A stretch of 64,000 nt of DNA from contig JAHDID010000004.1 of assembly GCA_020630975.1 (NCBI GenBank), positions 118,177 through 182,176 of the forward strand, written 5' to 3'. The notes beneath the pieces were generated by a model, which was not told the DNA's origin, made no database searches, and saw nothing but the letters and a program-made list of their open reading frames with translations. Made by a program: the position numbers and the translations under genes. This document shows positions 41,604 through 50,369 of the stretch, piece by piece. Source of the DNA: Verrucomicrobiota bacterium. Its GTDB lineage: Bacteria; Verrucomicrobiota; Verrucomicrobiia; Verrucomicrobiales; DEV007. Positions within the stretch are counted from its first letter, which is position 1. Each line of letters opens with the position of its first letter.

Positions 41604-44366
41604 TCACGGTCGACTTCGAAAACCCCAGCCTTTCAGTGGAATCACAAATGCCTCGAGATCGGGATCTTTGCTATAAATCTTCAGATTAGCTTTTCGAGTA
41701 GCCAAGCCATCAGGAGCGAAACGAAGTTTGAGTTCGGCTGATTGGCCGGGACCTAGCTGAGCCATGCCAAATGATTCGACTGAATACTCAAGCCGCTCAT
41801 CGTCGGTGATCACCACCTGGATGCCTCGCAAAGGAGTCGAGCCGGTATTTTTCACCCAAATCGAACGATCTACCGTCTCCCCGGATATAGCTGTACCAAA
41901 ATCGATGGCATCCGAACCAAGCGGCTGAAACTCCTGCCCCGAATCGGACGATACTACCATCCGAGCATCGACCACTGCTGCGGATAAACCGATGCGATAA
42001 GGATCTCCAGACTCACTAGTAATATGTAAGTCAACCGATAGCTGCCTAGTCCCAGAGGGAGGTCTGGCAGTAATATCAAAATAGATAAACTGATCTGGCC
42101 CAATCGTGGTCTCACTCAAGCGCTGGAGCTGAAATGCATTAGCACTGTCTCCTGTGACCTCTATTTTGAGGTCTTTAAGATGTTTCTGGCTGATGTTTTT
42201 AATTTTCAAGCTCTGAGTTTTCGATCCATCTAGCGCCAAGTCACCAAAATCTAAAACGCCTACCCGGTGTGAAACCGTCATATCGCCAGCTGAGACAAGG
42301 AAGTCCGAGTGTGACTGTAATCGGCTGCCTAAAGCAATATCGCTATACGGACTGTGCCCTGAAGGGTTGATACTCCTGACTCGATACTGATACACCCCAT
42401 CATCAACAGTTGAATCATCAAAGCGAGTCGAAGAGCTAGTTCCAATGACTTGCCAGCTAGAGTCAGGAGCCTGATCCGAACGGGAAACTTCGTAGCTATC
42501 AGCTCCAATAGAAGGAGCCCACGATAGAGCAACTTTTTCCTTAACCTGCCCCAAAGAGCCAGTCAGCTCCTGCGGAGCTAAAGGAGCGCTTTCTGGAAGC
42601 TGCAAATTGGCTAAACCTATGGTACCAAACAGGGTCTGCTCACCGGATCTACGTAGGTAGGCGCAGACACCATTGCTGGCCAACGTGAGAGTATCGAAAG
42701 AAAAGTCTGATGCCTCGTTTTCTGTGTCAAAATCCATTACTTTTAGGACTTTGCCTGACTGCTTTTCAAAACGGAACAAAGCCTGCTGATAAGCTGCAAA
42801 TAGATATAGGGAACCTGAGACATGCGCCAACTCAATGCTCGGCCCAAAATCTGCTATCGTTGTCCATCGGCTCGAAATTTTGCGCTCCAAAAACCAGCCG
42901 TCAATAGCCGAAGGATCTCCTTTGATTTGGCGAAACAGCTGGCCACTGTCTTCGTCGACAACAAGCGCCTGCGCCGCCAGTGGGCGGTTCTCAAGCACCT
43001 CCACTGTAGCCGGGTAAGGTCCCCGCCCCAAGGTAACCACAGAGGTTCTCGCCTCGGTTTTCGAACTTTGGATGTAGAGGCGCTTGCCTTGGCGATCCTG
43101 GGCTAATAAGGATTTATCCTGAAACTGAGAATCAGGCAAAACCACTTTGGCAATGCCGCTGGCGGGATCGATACGACTGAGCAGTGCGGATGTGGGATTG
43201 ATCGCATAAATATGCCGATCCGCGCCGACGAGAAAGGAACTAATGGGGAAAGGTAACGGCTTCGACCACTCCAGTGCGATATCCTCAATAATCGAGAAAA
43301 CATGTAACTGCTGATCCGAACCAATCAGGTAAAGATTATCGCCATCTGGGCTGAGAGCTAATCGGCTCCCCGTAATAGCACTGGGCAGATCGATCTCGGA
43401 ATCAACCACTCCGGTAACGGTGTTTAACTCAAGGACTTTGGAATGAGTCTCATCAACCAAGAACACAGTCGACCGCCGCGGGTGGCCTAAAATAGCTCCA
43501 ATTGTCCAAGCGGGCTGCCGCTCGACAACGATGGGGCCGAACCTTTCTGGTAAATCTTGCAAATCAAGTGCCCCGCCTCCAAGTAGTCCCATAACCGAGC
43601 CCCCATCAGACCTGGCTCTGTGGTAAACCAGCTGATCAGACACTGTGATTGCGAATGAATCGACTTCTGGACTGAGACCAGCTTCACTCAACCGCTGCCT
43701 AACATGAGAAGCGGTCGGAATCTCTACCTCCGATAAAGAGTGGTTCTCTTCAATCAATTCTAAGCGATTTTCTCGGATCGAAAAGATTTGCGAATCGCCT
43801 TCAGCGTGAATCACAATAGCCTCTTTCTCATTGCAGTAAGCAAGCTCTTTAACCGGACTGCCTAAGCTAATGGAAACACGAGAGACCTTGAGCTTCGACT
43901 CCAAATCAAATTGGATCAACGAGCCATCGGCTGATTCAGAACAGATCGCATACAATAAGCCATCCTGCCCAATGATAAATGATGCTATAGCGAACGGCAC
44001 ATTCCACGACTGCTGCAACTCGAAAGAATCACCATGATTGAACCGGTGCAATCGACGTGTCGCTGGCGTGCTGACATAAACCGCTGAATGATCGTGCGAT
44101 ACTGCCAATCTGGAATTTCTGGTTGAATCGGGAGACACCACTACACTAGCCACCGTCCCCTTGGCACAATCCAGACACAGAAGCCGATCGCCAGTCTCAT
44201 CAACCATATAAACCCAGTTCTTTTCTGGGTGGGACGCCAAGTCACCCGCCACCCAATTAACTGGGTAGCTTGCATCAGGAGTTTCTTCTGAAGCCGCCAA
44301 TTCAGAAAATACGAGCCAAACCCCTAAGACGCATAATGCGCTCTGGATTTTCAGATTCTTCTTCAT
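41604..44366 (-). CDS. Secreted beta-propeller / fibronectin III / Ig-like protein
   Basis: About 920 residues from ATG 44366 (a GTG lies two codons earlier). Signal peptide (LKIQSALCVLGVWLVFSELA), then two stretches of YncE-like propeller blades (about 40-590; GDRLLCLDCAKGTVASVVVS, SRLALSPDGDNLYLIGSDQQ), a fibronectin III domain (about 605-695; VALSWAPSIGADSYEVSR, GVYQYRVRSINPSGHSPYS), and two C-terminal Ig-like domains of the ASPM/SPD-2/Hydin type (LDFGDLALDGSKTQSLKIKN, IDFGTAISGETVDRSIWVKN). A surface or periplasmic binding protein is likely; no enzyme motif is seen. Monocistronic. Confidence 0.82.
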   Translation of the reverse strand: MKKNLKIQSALCVLGVWLVFSELAASEETPDASYPVNWVAGDLASHPEKNWVYMVDETGDRLLCLDCAKGTVASVVVSPDSTRNSRLAVSHDHSAVYVSTPATRRLHRFNHGDSFELQQSWNVPFAIASFIIGQDGLLYAICSESADGSLIQFDLESKLKVSRVSISLGSPVKELAYCNEKEAIVIHAEGDSQIFSIRENRLELIEENHSLSEVEIPTASHVRQRLSEAGLSPEVDSFAITVSDQLVYHRARSDGGSVMGLLGGGALDLQDLPERFGPIVVERQPAWTIGAILGHPRRSTVFLVDETHSKVLELNTVTGVVDSEIDLPSAITGSRLALSPDGDNLYLIGSDQQLHVFSIIEDIALEWSKPLPFPISSFLVGADRHIYAINPTSALLSRIDPASGIAKVVLPDSQFQDKSLLAQDRQGKRLYIQSSKTEARTSVVTLGRGPYPATVEVLENRPLAAQALVVDEDSGQLFRQIKGDPSAIDGWFLERKISSRWTTIADFGPSIELAHVSGSLYLFAAYQQALFRFEKQSGKVLKVMDFDTENEASDFSFDTLTLASNGVCAYLRRSGEQTLFGTIGLANLQLPESAPLAPQELTGSLGQVKEKVALSWAPSIGADSYEVSRSDQAPDSSWQVIGTSSSTRFDDSTVDDGVYQYRVRSINPSGHSPYSDIALGSRLQSHSDFLVSAGDMTVSHRVGVLDFGDLALDGSKTQSLKIKNISQKHLKDLKIEVTGDSANAFQLQRLSETTIGPDQFIYFDITARPPSGTRQLSVDLHITSESGDPYRIGLSAAVVDARMVVSSDSGQEFQPLGSDAIDFGTAISGETVDRSIWVKNTGSTPLRGIQVVITDDERLEYSVESFGMAQLGPGQSAELKLRFAPDGLATRKANLKIYSKDPDLEAFVIPLKGWGFRSRP

Positions 44367-44530
44367 GTACACAAGAGGGGTGTTTATGCTTATAGCAATC
44401 CAGCTAGTTTACAATGAAAGGCTAGCTCTTCTTCGACCTATTTCGCGTAAATCGCAGAACCTACCAATGTGGAGGCTCTCCAGCAAAAAAGTAGCTTAAT
44501 GTTGTCTTCAGGAAAAAGACAAGAAAAGAG

Positions 44531-44617
44531 CGGACAGAGAGGGATTCGAACCCTCGGTACCGTTTCCGGCACACTCGCTTTCCAGGCGAGCCCGTTCGAC
44601 CACTCCGGCATCTGTCC
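44531..44617 (-). tRNA. tRNA-Ser (anticodon GGA)
   Basis: An 87-base tRNA read on the minus strand. The acceptor stem is GGACAGA (44617-44611) with TCTGTCC (44538-44532) and discriminator G at 44531. The anticodon stem-loop is CTCGCCTGGAAAGCGAG with GGA complementary to 44581-44583. The long variable arm (GTGCCGGAAACGGTACC) is typical of tRNA-Ser, and the T-loop is GGTTCGAATCCC. CCA is not encoded. It reads UCC/UCU codons. Confidence 0.95.
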
Positions 44618-44752
44618 AAAATATGAAAAAAGCGAGGGGAAGTGTGCGGTAGATCTGGCGATCTGCAACCCCAAAGCTTTCGATTTTGTGGATTCGGCTG
44701 AAGCAAGCCTCACACCTGGAGCTTAGGCACTGGAACAGCCGAAAAATCAACC

Positions 44753-44842
44753 TCAAGGAGGGGCTGCTTTTAGCTGCCCAGCAGGCTGAGCCAAAGACTT
44801 CGGCAAAGGTAGCCGGGCGTCTATAAGGCAGCCCCTCCTTGA
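44753..44842. other. 90-bp structured element with perfect 15-bp inverted ends
   Basis: TCAAGGAGGGGCTGC at 44753-44767 is the exact reverse complement of 44828-44842. Inside, GCCCAGC (44776-44782) pairs with GCCGGGC with one G-U, and GCCAAA pairs with TTCGGC around a 3-base loop, giving a long three-stem rod on either strand. It lies between the hydrolase stop (44865) and tRNA-Ser, both on the minus strand. It could be a small structured RNA, a processing or termination element, or a MITE-like insertion (ACC flanks it on both sides). It lacks the conserved SRP RNA loop. Confidence 0.65.
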
Positions 44843-44864
44843 ACCCAGACGATTGACTCTGTCT

Positions 44865-46601
44865 CTACGGCTGCACCACGGGCAAAATCAAATGCGTGGG
44901 ATGCTCGGCGGAGAAATGAACCTGCTGGTTGGCGATGGGCGAGGTCTCGTAGGAGGTGACGGGCTGGAAGGTGTTGGGGTGGACTTCGTATTTGGGGTTG
45001 TTGCTGCTGGAAATGTGCACGGCTAGGCGATGGCCTTTGTTGACGACGAGGGCAGTGCTCCACATATCCATGGTCAGCGGGTAGACTTGGCCGGGCTGCA
45101 TGGGCACTTGTTTGCCGAATCCCTGATGGTAGCGGGCCATGATGATGGAGTCGCGCACCACGGCCTGGTGACCATCGGGATAGATGTCGATGAGCTTGGC
45201 GGTAAACGTCGTGTCGGGCACATCGCTACTCACGTAGAGCTGGGCGATGACCTTGCCGGTGATCTCCAGTGGCTCAGCCAGCGGCTCGGAGACAAAGCGT
45301 AGGATATCGGTGCGATCGGCCAGCTCGCGCTGATCTTTGGGCCCCACTCCTTGATGAATAAAGACATCGCCTCCGACTGAGGGCACGGGATTTCGGGGAT
45401 CATACTGGTAGGTGAGACTGGCTTTTTCGGCAGTCGGAGCGGTGGTGCTCAGGCCGCCATCGGCGTGGAGATAGTAGGGGGTCGGCGTGTGAGGCACAGG
45501 CCAGACATCGGTGGATTTGTAGCAGTTCCCCGGTGCCTGGGGATCGTCGGTATCGCCCATCAGGTAGTAAACCATTCGCGATTTTTGCGCTCGTAGGGCA
45601 TCTGCATCGGCTAGGGCAGCAACCGCTGTCGGCAGCGTCCACTCGGCGGGCACGGGCCTAGGAGGAAAGCGTTTGCCGCGCATCGCTCCGTGGCCACTGG
45701 CATCGACTTGGATAAAGACGTGCCCCTGCTCGGCAAAGCTCTCGAAGTAATCGAGCGCCGACTCGGCGAAGATATCGTACCAGCCGGTCTTGGCGATGAA
45801 TACGGCATCATTGTCGACACTCGCCTGCTGGACTGTGGCAGCGTAGGCCGGCCGATCGAGCACCTCGATGCCGGGCTTGGGCCAGGCAGGGAATGGCACG
45901 CCACGCTGCGGCATCCAGCGGTAGTGCATCTCGCGTTTCACGCCATTGTGATAGGTCCAGTAGAGGTGTGCATTCCCCCCACTGATGTTGGTATCGGCGG
46001 CGACTAGATTGGGATGCTTTGCTAGGTAGGCCATGTAGGCGCAAAAGCCGTGTCCACTCTGACCGATGATGGCCACCTTGCCATCGGACCACGGCTGCTG
46101 GGCTATCCAGTCGATGGTGTCGTAGCCATCGTCGATCTCATTGTCAAAACTACCCAGATCCACCGTGCCGCGCCCCTCAGACTCGCCATCGCCACGCAGA
46201 TCCTGGCAGATGTAGACTAGGTTTTGATTGGCAAACTTTCTCGTATCGAAAAGCGCTGCCGACCAAATACTGTAGGCCGAGCGACATAGGACGGTCGAGT
46301 ATTTCGCATCCGCCGGGCCATCTGGTGTGAAGATGCCGGTGGCCAGTTTCACCCCATCGCGCATCGGCATCATCATCTGCCGATAGGTGTAGCCGCCGCC
46401 GAGCAGATCAATAGCCTGCTGCTCGGAGTGGGCACGCTTTTCCGCCGCAGTCAAGATGCCATCGCCATTAGTATCGGCTTTGGGATACTTTTGCAGAAAG
46501 CTTTGCGCCCCTGGTACATTGACTGGCTTCTCCTTCGGCTCGCCCCAGCTCGGACTGGTGAAAAACAGGCTAGCGAAAATAGTGGCGAAAAGATATTTCA
46601 T
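44865..46601 (-). CDS. Secreted CocE/NonD-type hydrolase with EF hand
   Basis: 578 residues from ATG 46601, which starts a signal peptide (MKYLFATIFASLFFTSPSWG); the in-frame stretch upstream belongs to the overlapping gene. One EF-hand loop (DTNGDGILTAAE, near 42-53) precedes an alpha/beta-hydrolase domain of the X-Pro dipeptidyl-peptidase S15 class: nucleophile GQSGHGF (Ser near 183), with the acid in GDTDDPQAPGN and a C-terminal jelly-roll domain (ITGKVIAQLYVSSDVPDTTF). The family includes acyl esterases and peptidases. ATGA overlap with the methyltransferase gene implies coupled translation. Confidence 0.88.
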   Translation of the reverse strand: MKYLFATIFASLFFTSPSWGEPKEKPVNVPGAQSFLQKYPKADTNGDGILTAAEKRAHSEQQAIDLLGGGYTYRQMMMPMRDGVKLATGIFTPDGPADAKYSTVLCRSAYSIWSAALFDTRKFANQNLVYICQDLRGDGESEGRGTVDLGSFDNEIDDGYDTIDWIAQQPWSDGKVAIIGQSGHGFCAYMAYLAKHPNLVAADTNISGGNAHLYWTYHNGVKREMHYRWMPQRGVPFPAWPKPGIEVLDRPAYAATVQQASVDNDAVFIAKTGWYDIFAESALDYFESFAEQGHVFIQVDASGHGAMRGKRFPPRPVPAEWTLPTAVAALADADALRAQKSRMVYYLMGDTDDPQAPGNCYKSTDVWPVPHTPTPYYLHADGGLSTTAPTAEKASLTYQYDPRNPVPSVGGDVFIHQGVGPKDQRELADRTDILRFVSEPLAEPLEITGKVIAQLYVSSDVPDTTFTAKLIDIYPDGHQAVVRDSIIMARYHQGFGKQVPMQPGQVYPLTMDMWSTALVVNKGHRLAVHISSSNNPKYEVHPNTFQPVTSYETSPIANQQVHFSAEHPTHLILPVVQP

Positions 46602-47197
46602 TTGGTCGGCTTGCACTCTATCGCAATCATTGATGGAGGGGAATTCACTTGATTGAGGAATCGATACTCGATCGCCGTGTAGCGGGTCTGGTCCAGCCCT
46701 TGAGCCCATTCCAGCACAGCCGCGCCCTCCTCCGGCCCGCCCTCGTGCCCCGTGTAGACCGCTATGGTGATGATACCACCCACAGCCAACCGCTCGACCA
46801 AGGCATCCAGCGCTGCCAATGTGGTGTCTGGCCGGGTGATGATGCTTTTGTCGGCCTTGGGCAGGTAGCCGAGATTAAACATGGCCGCCTTTACCTCACT
46901 CTCGGCGCCGATGAACTCTCCCACCCGCTCGTGGCCTGTCTGGTGCAGCTCTACCCAGGGCATCTCCGCAGTACGCTCACGAGTCGCAGCGATCGCCTCG
47001 GCCTGCACATCTAGCCCGATCACCCGCCCCTCGGCCCCTACGATCTGGGCTAGAAAGAGCGTGTCGTGACCATTGCCCGCCGTGGCATCCAGAGCCAGCT
47101 CCCCCGGCTGGAGACGCTCACATATCAGCTGCTGCGCCATCTGCACCGCTCTGGGGAGGGATTGTACCCTATTGAGTGATTTTTGTACCCTATTCAA
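46598..47197 (-). CDS. mnmM: MnmM-like (YtqB family) SAM-dependent methyltransferase
   Basis: A member of the rRNA_methylase/YtqB family, now known in Bacillus subtilis to be MnmM, which adds the last methyl group of the mnm5U34 modification in tRNA. The SAM motif is LALDATAGNGHDTLFLA (near residues 36-52), followed by VIGLDVQAEAI, NLGYLPKADK and VYTGHEGGPEEGAAV. The longest frame begins at TTG 47197, inside the 21-bp repeats; alternatives are GTG 47146 and ATG 47140. The SLP stretch before ATG 47140 resembles the family N-terminus, so the early start is possible. The C-terminus overlaps the hydrolase gene by 4 bp. Confidence 0.83.
   Translation of the reverse strand: MNRVQKSLNRVQSLPRAVQMAQQLICERLQPGELALDATAGNGHDTLFLAQIVGAEGRVIGLDVQAEAIAATRERTAEMPWVELHQTGHERVGEFIGAESEVKAAMFNLGYLPKADKSIITRPDTTLAALDALVERLAVGGIITIAVYTGHEGGPEEGAAVLEWAQGLDQTRYTAIEYRFLNQVNSPPSMIAIECKPTK
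47161..47196. repeat. Tandem GTACCCTATTGA-type repeats, 21-bp spacing (site 2)
   Basis: ATTGTACCCTATTGA at 47161-47175 and TTTGTACCCTATTCA at 47182-47196, 21 bases apart start to start. They begin at the stop codon (TAG, 47192-47190) of the upstream minus-strand gene and cover the 5' end of the methyltransferase frame. Relative to the downstream gene the repeat is reversed compared with sites 1 and 3. Confidence 0.85.
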
Positions 47198-47561
47198 AAT
47201 GACCTAATCTATAGCAATGCTGGCCAAACCGGCCCAACGCCCAAAAACTGACACCAAATCCAAGCAGACAAAAAGCTGGAAATAATGCCCAAAACGGTAG
47301 TTGATCCGAAAAACACAGCGAACAACAAGTCAATCCACTGAAACCCCATCCGTTTTGATACAGCTTTTTATAATCTCGCTCTGACAAAGCCTGCGTCTTG
47401 CTCAGTCCTTTCGCCATCTTTTCTGCCGTGAGATAGCCTTTCAATCTTTGCTCATCTGTGGCAGTCGATTTCCACCATCGAAATATGATCTCTCCAAACA
47501 AAGGGACGGCCCCGAAGCTGACCAAAAATGCCACGATGGGTATGAAAAAAATCTCTGCCAT
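47190..47561 (-). CDS. Small membrane protein of unknown function
   Basis: A 123-residue protein with an N-terminal helix (FFIPIVAFLVSFGAVPLFGE), a charged middle (residues 30-70) and a C-terminal hydrophobic hairpin (FWALFPAFCLLGFGVSFWAL) with several Cys. No family recognised. It starts 7 bases after the oxidoreductase stop, so it is likely in that operon. Its stop codon is part of the 21-bp repeat element. Confidence 0.6.
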   Translation of the reverse strand: MAEIFFIPIVAFLVSFGAVPLFGEIIFRWWKSTATDEQRLKGYLTAEKMAKGLSKTQALSERDYKKLYQNGWGFSGLTCCSLCFSDQLPFWALFPAFCLLGFGVSFWALGRFGQHCYRLGHFE

Positions 47562-47568
47562 TCCCTAT

Positions 47569-48618
47569 TCAAAATTCAAAATGCTCCCGGATATCGTGCT
47601 CTTCAGGCAGAGGCTTACCCTCTACTAGATGCTCGGCCAGTCGCCTGGTTTGCAGCGGGCCATTGAGCACGCCCTTTGAGCCCAAACCATTCATGTAGGC
47701 CACCTCAGGGTGCTGGGGATGGCGGCCCATGTACGCCCGACTGCGTGAGATGATCGGACGGATGGCAGAGGAGTGCGATACGACTTCAAACGGATAGCGG
47801 AGAATCGCACCGATTTTTTCCTCGACCTGCTGCCGCCCCTTGCGAGTCGGGTCCTCGGTCACGTAGTGGTGATCATAGGTCGATCCAGCCCGCCAGCGAC
47901 CATTGCCCATCGGCAGTAGCCAGCCGTTGCGATTGATGATGCGCTGCTCACCATCGATCTGCGGGCACTCGATCTTGAGGATATCGCCACGGGCATTGTT
48001 CATGTCGATGTTTTGGAAATACGGATTTTCCGAGCCACGCCAGCCCTCACAAAAGATGATGCCTCTAGCCGAGACATTTTGCCAGCGCACACCCAGTTCA
48101 TCGGACAGGTCGATATCGGCACCATGCACCCGACCGATGGCGTAGCCTAGCCGCTCGAGCAGGTGCTGACGGATCGCCTTGAGAAAAGCCGGCACATCCA
48201 GCCAGCCGCCCTTGCGCACCTCGATACCACCATAGTCGGCATGAAAAGCCGAACGATCGATCTCCAAATCGGCGTAATAGTCCGCATAGCGCTCAACGGA
48301 CTCGCGTTTCTGCCACTTCGGTACCTCTGCCTCGTCTCGAAATAGTCGAGCTATCGGCAAGTGATGATAAAAGGTCTGCCCTGCGATCTCCTCGATATCC
48401 CAGTACGTCTGTAGCGCATAGGGCAGCACGGTATCGATGCTAGCTGGCAGAGAAAACTGCTGCCCAGCGATAGGCGTGACCAGCCCCGCGGCCACTTTCG
48501 AGGAAGTCGAGGCTTCGTCGCGATCGACCACCAGCACACGCTGCCCCATATCCAACAACTGCCAGGCCAACAGCGAACCTGCCAAGCCTTGACCGACGAT
48601 GATGTAGTCTACCTTCAA
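47569..48618 (-). CDS. FAD-dependent oxidoreductase (DAO family)
   Basis: A 349-residue protein with an N-terminal Rossmann motif (GQGLAG, residues 9-14) and VVDRDEASTSS binding FAD, and the DAO-family C-terminus (GLGSKGVLNGPLQTRRLAEHL). Relatives include glycine oxidase, MnmC C-terminal domain and other amine oxidases; the substrate cannot be chosen. Being next to an MnmM-like gene, an MnmC-like role in the same tRNA modification is a tempting but unproven reading. The start is TTG 48618; no ATG is available. Confidence 0.82.
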   Translation of the reverse strand: MKVDYIIVGQGLAGSLLAWQLLDMGQRVLVVDRDEASTSSKVAAGLVTPIAGQQFSLPASIDTVLPYALQTYWDIEEIAGQTFYHHLPIARLFRDEAEVPKWQKRESVERYADYYADLEIDRSAFHADYGGIEVRKGGWLDVPAFLKAIRQHLLERLGYAIGRVHGADIDLSDELGVRWQNVSARGIIFCEGWRGSENPYFQNIDMNNARGDILKIECPQIDGEQRIINRNGWLLPMGNGRWRAGSTYDHHYVTEDPTRKGRQQVEEKIGAILRYPFEVVSHSSAIRPIISRSRAYMGRHPQHPEVAYMNGLGSKGVLNGPLQTRRLAEHLVEGKPLPEEHDIREHFEF

Positions 48619-48708
48619 AATCAGCTACAGAGACGTGCGATATCGCTGCTACCGCAAGGCTAGTTAATATAAATTGATAATCAAAAGTTTTTAAATTATC
48701 TTAAATGC

Positions 48709-49866
48709 ATGCGAAGGGACTGGGGTCGGCATGTCATGGTAGCAGTGGTGCTTTTATCAGGCACCATGGCCTGTCAGGACACCCGAGAGGCTGCGATCTC
48801 CGAGCTAGAGGAAAAGCACTACCGGCTCACCCCAAAAGAGTTCCTCTTTGCCGCCTCGACAGGCGATATCGAGGCCTTGCAGCTATTTTTCTCAGCAGGC
48901 TTTCCGCCGGATGTCTCCGACGACACAGCAAAAACAGCGCTGATGGCAGCCGCTGAGAATGGCAAAGCCGAAACTGTGGCTCGACTTCTCGAGGCTGGGG
49001 CCAATCCGCTGCTGATCGACCAGAGCAATCGCAGCGCACTGATTTACTCTGCCCAGGGAGGAAATGTAGCCGTGACCGATGCCCTACTCAAACTAGGCGC
49101 ACCACCGAGGCACCGAGATCAGGCCGGCTGGAGCTGCCTCTCACTGGCCGCCAGTCAGGGAAATGCTGAGATCGCAGATCGTATGGCCAGCTATGCCGAG
49201 CAAGCCGAACTCGACGAGGCACTACTACTCGCCACCCGCGCCGGCAGCACCGAGACCGTCGGCAAAATGCTCGACCGTGGGGCGCATGTCGACGCTCGAA
49301 ATCCCGACAACCTCAGCGCCCTGATGATCGCAGCTAGCCTCGGACATAGCGACACAGCCATCGTATTACTCAAAAAAGGCGCCAACCCCGCCCTGATCAA
49401 CCAACCTGGAGAAAGCGCTGCCTATCTGGCTGAGGCGGCGGGTCATCTGGAGCTATCCAATATCCTAAATGTAGGCGGCAATCTTGTGCGGGCCGCCGAT
49501 CGCACCCGGCACTCCTACCAGAGCCCCCGGCCACAGACCGCTCAAAAGCAGAAGCAAAAAGCCCCATCGAAGAGCAAGCCACTCGCAGCGCTACAGGGAT
49601 CGGTACTACGCGGGGCGACCGATAGCCAATCGATCTTGGTAGGGCTAAAGATCACCAGTTTTGAGCCCGGCTTCCAAAAGCACCCAGACTACGCTACGAT
49701 CAGCTCCGTATCGAGTCAGTACACCTATGTGGCCAAGGTCGGAGACAAATTCCGCACCGTCGACATCGACCAGCGCAGCCAGAATTTCGAAGTGATCGGT
49801 GTGGAGCGCGGTGGCGTGTCTGTGATCAACCACCAGACCAAGCGCAGCCACAGGATCGGCCAATAG
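48709..49866 (+). CDS. Exported ankyrin-repeat protein
   Basis: 385 residues with a hydrophobic N-terminus (MVAVVLLSGTMACQD; the second ATG at 48736 is the better start) that may be a weak lipobox ending at Cys. Five or six ankyrin repeats span about 40-260 (KTALMAAAENGKAETVARLL, RSALIYSAQGGNVAVTDALL, LSALMIAASLGHSDTAIVLL). A basic, Gln/Lys-rich linker and a C-terminal domain of about 90 residues with no recognised fold follow. Ankyrin arrays bind proteins; the partner is unknown. It converges on the response-regulator gene. Confidence 0.82.
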   Translation: MRRDWGRHVMVAVVLLSGTMACQDTREAAISELEEKHYRLTPKEFLFAASTGDIEALQLFFSAGFPPDVSDDTAKTALMAAAENGKAETVARLLEAGANPLLIDQSNRSALIYSAQGGNVAVTDALLKLGAPPRHRDQAGWSCLSLAASQGNAEIADRMASYAEQAELDEALLLATRAGSTETVGKMLDRGAHVDARNPDNLSALMIAASLGHSDTAIVLLKKGANPALINQPGESAAYLAEAAGHLELSNILNVGGNLVRAADRTRHSYQSPRPQTAQKQKQKAPSKSKPLAALQGSVLRGATDSQSILVGLKITSFEPGFQKHPDYATISSVSSQYTYVAKVGDKFRTVDIDQRSQNFEVIGVERGGVSVINHQTKRSHRIGQ

Positions 49867-49881
49867 GCGTGGCGTAGCACT

Positions 49882-50274
49882 TTAGGCCAAAGCAGGCGCA
49901 GGCTCGGCTTTCTTGGCCAGCAGCTGTTTCATCAGCGCATTCAGCTCGACGAAATCAATCGGCTTGGAGACAAATCCATCGCAGCCTGCCTCCATTGCTT
50001 TGATTTTGTCCCTCTCCATCGCGTGAGCCGTGAGGGCGATGATGGGGATGTGGCGAGTTTTCTCATAACTCCTCAGCTCCATGGTAGCCGTCCAGCCGTC
50101 TTTGCATGGCAGGCTCATATCCATCAGTATCAAATCCGGATCGCAATGGTAAGCAATAGACACACCCGCCTCTCCGTCGTGCGCTTCTCCAATCAGGTAA
50201 TCAGTCTTAGACAAACGTCGGTGAATCAGCTTCCGATTCACAGGATTGTCTTCTACTAACAGTATTTTGTGCAT
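49882..50274 (-). CDS. Single-domain response regulator
   Basis: A stand-alone receiver of about 130 residues (ATG 50274; a TTG precedes it by one codon). Key residues: acidic pair in VEDNPVN, phospho-acceptor Asp in LILMDMSLPCKDGW, Thr/Ala in ALTAHAM, Lys in VSKPID. No output domain, so it acts by protein contact, as in phosphorelays. It diverges from the ammonium-sensor kinase gene across 95 bases and is a likely phosphoryl partner of that hybrid kinase. Confidence 0.92.
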   Translation of the reverse strand: MHKILLVEDNPVNRKLIHRRLSKTDYLIGEAHDGEAGVSIAYHCDPDLILMDMSLPCKDGWTATMELRSYEKTRHIPIIALTAHAMERDKIKAMEAGCDGFVSKPIDFVELNALMKQLLAKKAEPAPALA

Positions 50275-50369
50275 CAACGGGTCTATTTAATACTTTTTAA
50301 ATAATGAGGGTTGATAGAGGGGTTATAGGAATTATAATTTAAAACATCCTTTAAAACCACAAAAATTTT

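Noticed and set aside
44438-44756. Several overlapping reading frames across the tRNA-Ser
   Set aside because: They run through a well-formed tRNA and have no homology-like features.
44753-44842. SRP (4.5S) RNA gene next to tRNA-Ser
   Set aside because: The length and rod shape fit, but neither strand has the conserved GGAA-type apical loop and the AGCA/CAG internal loop bound by Ffh.
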